Assembly (NCBI GenBank): GCA_008360955.1
Contig: LUCM01007456.1
Coordinates: forward strand, 183,223-247,222
Direction of reading: 5' to 3'
Length of the DNA: 64,000 bases
Source of the DNA: Fasciolopsis buskii
Lineage: Eukaryota; Platyhelminthes; Trematoda; Plagiorchiida; Fasciolidae
Positions 57,201 to 64,000 of this stretch are shown here, piece after piece. Below the pieces are notes generated by a model. The model had not been told where the DNA came from and searched no databases. It saw nothing but the letters and a program-made list of their open reading frames with translations. The stretch's first letter is position 1, and every line of letters starts with the position of its first letter. The position numbers and the translations under genes were made by a program.

Positions 57201-60200
57201 ATGTACGATTTTGTTTCATTATGAAAGAAAATAAATGATAAAAGATAACTTGTAGCGGTCTACGATGGGTGAAAACAGGAATGTATAGAAAGTGCGAACA
57301 GCAAAAAGAAGCTTTAAACCACTGGATGTCTTGAAGAAATATTTGACCATTTTTTCTCATTAACCGGCATACTAAGAGGAATAACTGACACTAAACAATT
57401 CCGATTGGTCTTCTTGAAATTATCAATAAGTTAATTGCATCGTTGCATCTTTGGTGCTGATGAGTGTTGAGTGATTCAGAGAGAAACTCCTATTGGACTA
57501 CAGCAGTTCCCGATCTTAATGAGATGTTTCTATCATTCTATTGTCTAATTTACTGGTACCTCGTTTGATGGATTCAAGAACCGACCGAAGTGCCCTTCAT
57601 AGTCATTGTTACATTAATGTGACGGAATAAGTACGCTTGTTTTGCTGTTCTATTTTGAGATAACTATCAAATTTTCTGTAAATCATTAGTTGTACGGCTT
57701 TTTGTTGGCTGAAAATATCGCGTCATCTTATCCAGTTTCCCAAATGTTCTCCAATTGTTCTCAACTTCTATTTACTTCTAAACTATCGGTATTGCTTTCA
57801 TGAATAAAAGATCCAGAAAAAGACTCGAATGTTGGAAAAGTCAAGACAGGATCTCGAATACACTCAAAATCAACAAACAAAGCAGCGTGAGCAGGTAATG
57901 TCTACTCAGTTGGCTGAAGCGTTGACTAGCAATTTTTGTTATCCCATCGCCATGTAAATGCAACTCAGTATAATGTTATCTTATGTCAGTTTTTAAATGT
58001 AAGCATTCGTTCACAGAGTAGACTTTGGAAATGAATGCCCCTGCGCCAAAAATGATGTGAAAATGCAGATGCGAATTACGCAGACGTAAGATTGCATTTC
58101 GTTAGTTCTTTTGAGGTGTGGCGTATTTCTTTGCCTATTTATGCTTCGCCGCTTTCTCATACATTTAACGGAAGCGCAATGAAGGTTCTTAATAGTGAAT
58201 ATATCCTGTCAAGGGACAAAATTATCATGAATGCACGCACGAATTTATGGCTTCCAAATCTTGCGTCCAAACGACAAAGTTCATCGGTCCCTTTCGCATA
58301 CGGCACACGAAAGCTATACCACCTTTGATCTAGATCTGGCATTCCGGTTGCCTAAGGAACCAATGGCATACGATCAGATGATCCTCCCTCATTTCTACGG
58401 AGTGCACTTATTTTTTGGTGAACTACCAGACTTTGTGTAGGCGTTCATGTGAATTCATAAAACGTTTTATCTGACTAATGTACTTGGACATACGTGTCCA
58501 CATGACAGACAACAAAAATATTCGGCCAAGAGCATCGCACTGAAAGTAATAAAAATGGAATGAAAAGTAATTCAAAATAACAGATAACCGGAAGACTGCG
58601 GAAAAAGGCTGAAGTAGGGAAAATAAAGTTCGGTTCAGCCGATATTTCATCTTCTACCCGCTGTTTGCGAGCTACAGAAAATAGTTTAAAAGATCATCAC
58701 AAATGAGATCGAGGATGTTGATTTCCTCTGAGGTTTACATTTAATGGAGTCCTGAGTGGCGGTGGCCGCTGAATCCATAGCTTCTTTGACCCGCTTCCAG
58801 TGATCACTCGGAATGTGTGGGCATCTTTGTGACAATTACCATGTTGAGATCTCCGAGTGGAATCGAAGTCGACGAGTGTCACCTAGAACCAGCTGCTCGA
58901 AACGTGATTTTGTAGGTGCACACAGAAGCAAACACGTTTCAAAGCATTATCCAAGCCTACGGATTTGGATCAGAGTGACTGACAATCCGCGATGGATTCT
59001 CGTAACCGGTGAACGGCAGTGACATGATCAATCTGAGTCCAACGCTGTGAAGGCAAAGATGGGTGCCAGATGATCCAACGTCGGTTTTTATGACGAGAAT
59101 TGATGTTCATCCGAAACAGTCAGTTATCAGAAAAAAATTGGAAGAAACGATCAAGATTGCTGGTGAAATTGTTTGGAACAGAAAATCGGCCTCCGATGTG
59201 CCGTCCTGTCTCCGCTAACTAGCCTTAATACCATCACGAACGATTACAAGTAATGATGAACGTATACTTCAGAAAACTCAGGATAAGTCCCGACAGAACT
59301 CGTCCTTTATATCAAGACGACTGTAGTCAACTTGTATATAAACAAATACAACGAACGAACAACCACCCTTCACTTGACTGATACTGACAGGTACAGAACC
59401 GTCCAGTGGAACTACGTGCCAAAGACCGTTGACGGGGATTTAGTGCAGACTATTGCCCTATCTGATTAAGCGTTTAAATATTGAAGCCGGGCAAACAAAG
59501 TGAATACTTAGTCCTAAGTACTGCGTCCAATTTTGTCCTTTCTCCCCCACTGATGCCACCTCCAGACAAGTCTATCTAGCCGCAGTTCATCCCATTATCT
59601 GCAAATAAGCTTCGGATACTGTCAATTACGGAAGCAATTATTATTCGTCTGTCCAAGCCCGAACTTTGCTGACAATGAAAATTAGTTCAAGCATTACGAA
59701 TTTCCTGACCGACAACCGTCTGTGTCACACAGGCGATCCGAGGTGATACAAGCTAATTAACACACTGACATAATCAAGTTATGCAATCGGTTATTCGGTC
59801 ATAGCACCAGCTGCATTGACAGTCCTCATCCAATTACCAGTGTCTGAATTTGACCTCTCAAAACATTAGTTTACTCTCGGTAATAATTGTTTTCAAATAG
59901 ATGCTAATGAATTAACCGAAAACAAGTTCACCTACAGTGTGTTATGATTGCTGTACTGGACTTTTTATCTCAGTTTCCGTAAGACTTCGGGTCCGTAAAA
60001 TGTAGAAGAATATGAGCCAACTTTTAGTTCATCGAATAGACCACAATGCCCCTCAGGGATCCACATCTGTCATGCAAAGAGTAAACTTATGGGTGCCCGT
60101 CTGTGTTTGTGCACAACATGTTGTCCATGGAATGTAGATAAAGCAGCTGGGTCGCTGAGGCAGAGGTTATTATCAATCGGACATTGACGGCAATGACGGA

Positions 60201-63200
60201 ATGATCAGGACAAACTATAGTTTTGAAAAAAAACTATGGAAGTTCCGATTTAATACTACGTATTACAGGGGAGGTTTCAGAAGGCAACTTTTCGCAAGCC
60301 CCCGGATGGATGTACAGATCACACAGCCATAGACAATCGATCCTCTATGTCGAACATTCATTTTCCCTGAGGGATTGAAGAAGGTAAACATATATGGCCG
60401 AAGAATTGTCTTCAGCCGTTGTGCCCACACATTAAGGCACTTGCTGGCACACCCTGGCAGTGTACATCGTACGCTTGTTCCGCCCGTGCTCGTATCAACC
60501 AACACATCCACACTCAATTTGCTAAAACTTGACCTCCCTTGAACACTATCGAACCTAATTTGCATTCGAATGCCACGTCGACGGTAGGGCATCTGCTCGG
60601 CAAGTATAGTGACGCCGGTTTGATTCCGGATCGTGAGATCTGCTTCCTTATGTGTAGTTTGCTAGTAGATTTCATATTTTGCGTAACAAGTGATATTTGT
60701 GCCCTCTAAAAACCAACTAAAAATAACTGAACAATTCCAAAACGGCTTAGTTTAGTAATTGTAACTGTCACAATTGCATTTACCCATTGGTAGATCAGTT
60801 CATTCCAGTCACCATGACATTGTTTTACAAATGAAGTAGTTCTTAGACTTTCATATTTTTATGAGGGACGGTCAGTCTTAAATGCCTGCTGAGTTTTCTT
60901 TGTCTAGCCTTTGGAGTTTAAGGTAGTAAAGAAGACCTGCATAGCAAGCGAAAAATATCTCATTGACTAACGACTAAACCAAGAATTTTGAAATAAAACA
61001 GGCGAACTTCTCATCAAATAAAAGCCGATACTTCTTCAGTAAAGCAGAATAATGGATTTTCATTACCCCGTTTTATTGGAACTGGGTATCTGAATTAGGA
61101 TCAGTTATGACATTTTACTGGTTGCCTTGCATTAACAGCATATCTTAATCAGTATAACAGGAAATTTTGCACCCTACGTTTTTCAGTCATGCTGAATGGG
61201 GGTTGTTAACCAACGGTCGATTAGGACTACAGCTATGGTCTTTTACTCCGGAAACAAATTACGGTTGGAATGTCTACTCCACTGAGTAAGTGGAACGAAT
61301 GAAAGGTTCTTGCGTTTCCGTGAAATCGGAAGTAGCATGGGTGAACTTACAGATAAGTTTCTTGGAACAAAATCTGCAATTTTGATTCACGAAAGAAAAG
61401 CCGACTGTCGATTTCCTACTTAAGAATGAACAACTTCTACAATTTGATTTTTTCTTCACCCGACAGCGGTATACAGTGTTTCTAAATTTACTTACCTCTC
61501 GATGCCCAGCTGTTAACTTGATAGCATTTCAGGGAGATGCCCGTTCTAGGCAAGCTTTCAACGACCGAAATGCTCTTTTAACAATTTAGCCTTAGCACCT
61601 AAGGGACAGCGCAGTGCATTTGGCTAATATTGGTGATTCATGAAACTTTTATAAACATGTCCTATTCCAATATTCAATTTCCCTTCTTCAGTGGAAGAAT
61701 ATCGAGGATCCTAAACGACCGTTTTCTGTTGTTGTTACGGCATCCCGTTCGTCAGTTTTCCCCACTCATAATCCTGCTGATTCACTTGAAATATGGGATA
61801 CCATAGGGAAAAATTGCTAACCAATGTTTGTACATATTCGGATGCTTCCCACAAAATGTTTTCATCGTTATTTACCGATCCTATCTCTCTGTAAAATATT
61901 AGGAACAAAGACGTCTGAAAGAGCTTCAAGTTGTCCGAGAGCAATTGGACGAACAGGTTAGTTACGGAATGCGCTTGGAGGCGGAACTCACTCGATCAAA
62001 GACTGCAAACAGTCGTTTGGAGTTGGGTTTGCAAGAAATGGTCCATCGAAGCGCGGCCAACGCGCTTCTGCATGAGGCCGAGAAGCACAGTCTGGAAGAG
62101 TCTAAAGAAGCCGCTCTGAATGCCGCCCAGTTTGAGAATGAGAACCTACAAAAAGCAATTGACAAAGTAACACAAGAGTACAACAGTTGTTCTGGGGAGA
62201 TGGATTATTTGAAGCAACGGTTGTCAGAATGTAAAGTAAGATTAACTTAAGTTTTTTTATGTTTGCATTTAAGAATGACATCAATTCTGGGCATGCTGCT
62301 TGTTTGGCTTTATTCGATGGGTAGCAGGAAATAGAGCTACTGCATATGAGGAAAACTTTTTCACCTAATCGATACCTCGATGAGTTTATCAAGATAGACT
62401 GGACTGAAGGAAGACTAGGAAATGCCCCAGGAGTCAGTCAGCAAAGTTTCCATTGCCTAGGTGGGTGCAAGTTGCAAAAGGTCTCCCGTATTAAACTAGT
62501 TAAACATTGATAAGTTGTCTTCGTCATCCCCATCCTCAATTATTTACCAATCCAGTTACACTTGCAGTGCCATGTGCATAGACCAAACAAGACGTCTAAC
62601 GAAAGAAATCAAGGAATAACCAATGAAGGGAAGAGAGCGGGACAGGAACTACCGGAAGTTCTATCATGACATACTTCGTAGAGACAATTCATTCAACCCA
62701 TGTTCATTCATTTTTATGACGTGTGGATGCATGAACGTAGTAGAAAGAGTATGCTCCATAGCCGCGCCAACATATTACGCATGAGAGGAGAAGAGAACCG
62801 GCAGTCATGATCTTGGAACCAGGCTGGGACAGATCACCTATGGTTCCTATAGGTCAGATGTGGGAGACAGAAAATTGCCCTCTTTACTGATTACCGAGTA
62901 TTAAGAAACGTCGGGAGCAAATAGGTTTCAAATGCTCAGAATTCCGACAGCATTTATCATTTGGGTCTCTAAACTGGATCTCTATTCCTATCAAAAGTCC
63001 ACTCATTACAACGGTTCTGACCAGCCACTTACTGAATGCTGTAGGGGAGTAGAAACGGGGTACGCTAATCCGCTAGATGGTCCTGGTGGGAGCGGACTCA
63101 TCCACAGTCTACTGTCATTTCGCTAGTTAGAATGATCGGAATGGACGTCTCATGATTCTTATTTTTTTCTAATACATCCTAGTAAATGTTTTTATACAAA

Positions 63201-63884
63201 ATTGAAATTATCCATAGATAGGTGAATTCACCAAGAATATTTCCTTTATATCCGATGTTTTCTTTGCCGCAGTGAACTTACTTCATGAACCGTCCATGAT
63301 TATTGAAAATTTTCACTATGTGGTCAGAATTTCACTGGAAAATTTCAAGTTACTGTTGTGACAGCCCATTACTCACGCAATAAACAACAAAAAATTACGA
63401 CACGAAAATTCGAAACAGGATGAAATTCTTGAGGAAATTTTGATAGCAAGTAGCTTGGATCCTTTGTTTTAGGAATCGTCAAATTCATTCGAACACAAAC
63501 CGGGTGCAGTGTGGCTGAGACTGACGCCGAACCATGGAAGATAGATGCAACCAGAGCAAAAGAATCAGTGCGAATGCGAAACGACGGAAACGACCAGGAA
63601 ATACTTGCACTGCAAAACACCGACATCAAGGATGCGAAAAGTGCATAGGCCGGATAACGGAGAAGACATTTCTGTAAAATTATAAAATCGGTGTGTAATA
63701 AGTGATTTTCCTCTCTCCATTACAAACAAGATTTTCCTAATTTTTTACAAGCGCTTTTGACCTCCTTTCGCTTCAGAATGATTTGAAAATTTGGAGGGAA
63801 CAAGCAGAATCAGCGCAGTCCCCCTTACGTGACAAAGAAATTCAGCTGAATGAATTCAGACAGGAAGTAGACAGTCTTCGTCGA
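48072..63884 (+). CDS. Coiled-coil protein gene (at least six exons; continues beyond the right edge)
   Basis: Six exons, all phase 0 at both ends, are listed separately: 48072-48245, 50073-50156, 51258-51353, 57811-57894, 61903-62235 and 63777-63884. Together they give 293 residues of nearly continuous heptad-patterned, E/Q/K/R/L-rich sequence without transmembrane or catalytic motifs. This is typical of long structural coiled-coil proteins (golgin, centrosomal or ciliary scaffold types). I cannot choose among these families. The start lies left of 48072 and was not found; the last donor at 63885 shows the gene continues. Introns are 1-6.5 kb; the 51354-57810 intron holds several transposable-element insertions. 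Phase-0-only exons let any be skipped without a frameshift. Confidence 0.8.
48246..50072 (+). other. Intron of the coiled-coil gene
   Basis: A 1.8-kb intron. Apart from the open frame near its 5' end, nothing was identified. Confidence 0.6.
48256..48566 (+). other. Open frame in the first visible intron of the coiled-coil gene
   Basis: About 100 codons stay open directly after exon A's donor and end in TAG. The composition looks protein-like (for example FRLTFDDFGIPVLHEKTNTL) but is not coiled coil, and there is no ATG or convincing splice site. It could be an old retroelement or pseudogene piece. Confidence 0.25.
50073..50156 (+). CDS. Coiled-coil gene, exon B
   Basis: 28 codons between acceptor cactaacacag and the consensus donor AAC|gtgagt. 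Clear heptads (VREREELLARLTKETNKLKN). Confidence 0.8.
50548..50648 (-). mobile_element. Diverged remnant of the PLE inverted-repeat sequence
   Basis: It matches the left arm at 29.49-29.61 kb in order: gacgaacaagctggttttca, attcgtactc, actata and ggaggattggattgg correspond to blocks of that arm. On the minus strand it has CTGATG followed 18 nt later by GAAAA. It lies in the intron between exons B and C. Confidence 0.6.
50935..50952. repeat. (TA)n microsatellite
   Basis: About nine TA units within the intron. Confidence 0.8.
51258..51353 (+). CDS. Coiled-coil gene, exon C
   Basis: 32 codons between acceptor gatatttcag and donor CAG|gtacgt. Heptad pattern (SRLLESHSDLEREMHNAQNQ). Confidence 0.8.
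52076..54812 (-). mobile_element. CR1-like non-LTR retrotransposon, decayed (copy 2)
   Basis: Same orientation as copy 1. 52076-53467 is essentially identical to 19301-20692. The copy then loses 313 bp, including the RT catalytic box (equivalent of 20709-21021), with the junction at 53483/53484. After that it follows 21022 to about 22400 at visibly lower identity, with many substitutions and several small deletions. The frames at 52878-53198 (post-RT domain, identical in both copies), 53390-53202 and 54292-53990 are pieces of ORF2. It is inserted antisense in an intron and cannot be functional. Confidence 0.8.
52878..53390 (-). pseudogene. RT thumb and post-RT domain of CR1-like copy 2
   Basis: The open pieces match copy 1 residue for residue, including the frameshift between them, but the part with the A-D-D catalytic box is deleted. 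Confidence 0.75.
56157..56436 (-). mobile_element. CR1-like element fragment (copy 3)
   Basis: It corresponds to 20845-21128 of copy 1 with a few percent difference, and so covers most of the segment deleted from copy 2, 1.3 kb away. It ends exactly where the foldback element begins. Confidence 0.75.
56434..56836. mobile_element. 403-bp foldback (MITE-like) element
   Basis: Two 144-bp arms (56434-56577 and 56693-56836) are imperfect reverse complements (about 80 percent by eye; ccgaatcacaata at the outer ends and tccttgttaggaat near the inner ends) around a 115-bp GC-richer centre. There is no coding capacity. The shape suggests a non-autonomous DNA transposon; no clear target-site duplication was found. 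Confidence 0.75.
57062..57200 (+). repeat. tRNA-derived short repeat (SINE-like)
   Basis: An A-box-like TGGCCAAGCGTACTAGG (57079) and a B-box-like GGGTTCGGGTCCT (57122) are correctly spaced for a pol III promoter, followed by a unique tail. Arms do not pair as a full tRNA, so a SINE or tRNA pseudogene is likelier than a gene. Confidence 0.45.
57811..57894 (+). CDS. Coiled-coil gene, exon D
   Basis: 28 codons from acceptor aataaaag to donor CAG|gtaatg. An alternative acceptor six bases on (atccag) would keep the frame. Q/K-rich heptads (KTRMLEKSRQDLEYTQNQ). Confidence 0.7.
57895..61902 (+). other. Intron of the coiled-coil gene
   Basis: A 4-kb intron. Short frames at 58231-58440 and 60263-60592 lack support. 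A tRNA-like piece lies near 60580. Confidence 0.55.
60578..60645 (+). repeat. Weak tRNA-like sequence
   Basis: GGTAGGGCATCTGCTC and GGTTTGATTCCGG resemble A and B boxes (one C to T change in the B box). The acceptor stem does not pair; probably a degraded tRNA-derived repeat. Confidence 0.3.
61903..62235 (+). CDS. Coiled-coil gene, exon E
   Basis: 111 codons between acceptor gtaaaatattag and donor AAA|gtaaga. The longest coiled-coil exon in the window: EQRRLKELQVVREQLDEQ at the start, an alanine-rich middle (E-S-K-E-A-A-L-N-A-A-Q), and MDYLKQRLSECK at the end. Confidence 0.85.
62236..63776 (+). other. Intron of the coiled-coil gene
   Basis: A 1.5-kb intron; nothing identified. Confidence 0.6.
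63777..63884 (+). CDS. Coiled-coil gene, exon F
   Basis: 36 codons between acceptor tttcgcttcag and the consensus donor CGA|gtaagg (NDLKIWREQAESAQSPLRDK, then EIQLNEFRQEVDSLRR). The gene continues to the right. Confidence 0.85.
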
Positions 63885-64000
63885 GTAAGGCGTGCCACCC
63901 GAAATAGATTCATTGTCTTTTTCAATTTGCAAAAATTCTTCCTTCTGAGTGGTCATTTCAGTTGCTCTTCCAGTATAGTTAGTCATATCTCAATACTGTG

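Larger units (their letters stand above)
51354..57810 (+). other. Large intron of the coiled-coil gene, filled with transposon sequence
   Basis: A 6.5-kb intron containing CR1-like copy 2 (antisense), a third fragment of that element, a foldback element and a tRNA-like repeat. The stretches 51354-52075 and 54813-56156 hold nothing else that I recognise. Confidence 0.65.

Noticed and set aside
1..64000. CRISPR arrays, rRNA genes, bacterial operons or prophage
   Set aside because: No spaced direct repeats, rRNA segments or ribosome-binding-site-led gene strings were seen; the window is eukaryotic.

Overview
The window looks like nuclear DNA of a parasitic flatworm, most likely a trematode and possibly a cestode. 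Genes are split into small exons separated by kilobase introns, coding density is low, and the debris comes from the retroelement classes typical of these genomes: CR1/Jockey-like and RTE-like non-LTR elements and Penelope-like elements (PLEs) with GIY-YIG endonucleases. I saw no bacterial-style operons, rRNA genes or CRISPR arrays. All gene names are family-level guesses made by eye, and most genes stay unnamed.

Layout. 2.4-3.6 kb: a small two-exon plus-strand gene (weakly RNase H2 subunit C-like) converges on a 200-codon first exon on the minus strand. 4.9-7.6 kb: isolated exon-like stretches. 9.0-9.4 kb: an RTE fragment broken by a PLE tail that carries a hammerhead-like hairpin. 9.66-10.9 kb: a sharply A+C-rich block with the base composition of a complemented flatworm mitochondrial coding strand. 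12.9-15.2 kb: a decayed non-LTR element crossed by an assembly gap. 19.3-22.7 kb: a decayed CR1-like element on the minus strand. 22.9-24.5 kb: a decayed PLE on the minus strand. 24.9-28.8 kb: plus-strand exons. 29.5-30.6 kb: a truncated PLE between 118-bp inverted repeats.

34.5-39.1 kb is the most interesting part. Two large, almost intronless genes stand head to head. They encode very basic, low-complexity proteins (531 and at least 760-863 residues) that share two conserved blocks in the same order, so they are diverged paralogues that probably share one promoter region. I recognise neither, and they are my best candidate for an undescribed system.

46.3-47.9 kb holds the 3' end of a minus-strand gene whose last exons resemble a RhoGEF PH domain and tail, with an apparent one-base frameshift. 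From 48.07 kb to the right edge a plus-strand coiled-coil gene is spread over at least six exons, all in phase 0. One of its introns has collected a second copy of the CR1-like element (a near-identical 1.4-kb part joined to a clearly diverged part), a third fragment of the same element, a 403-bp foldback element and a tRNA-like short repeat.
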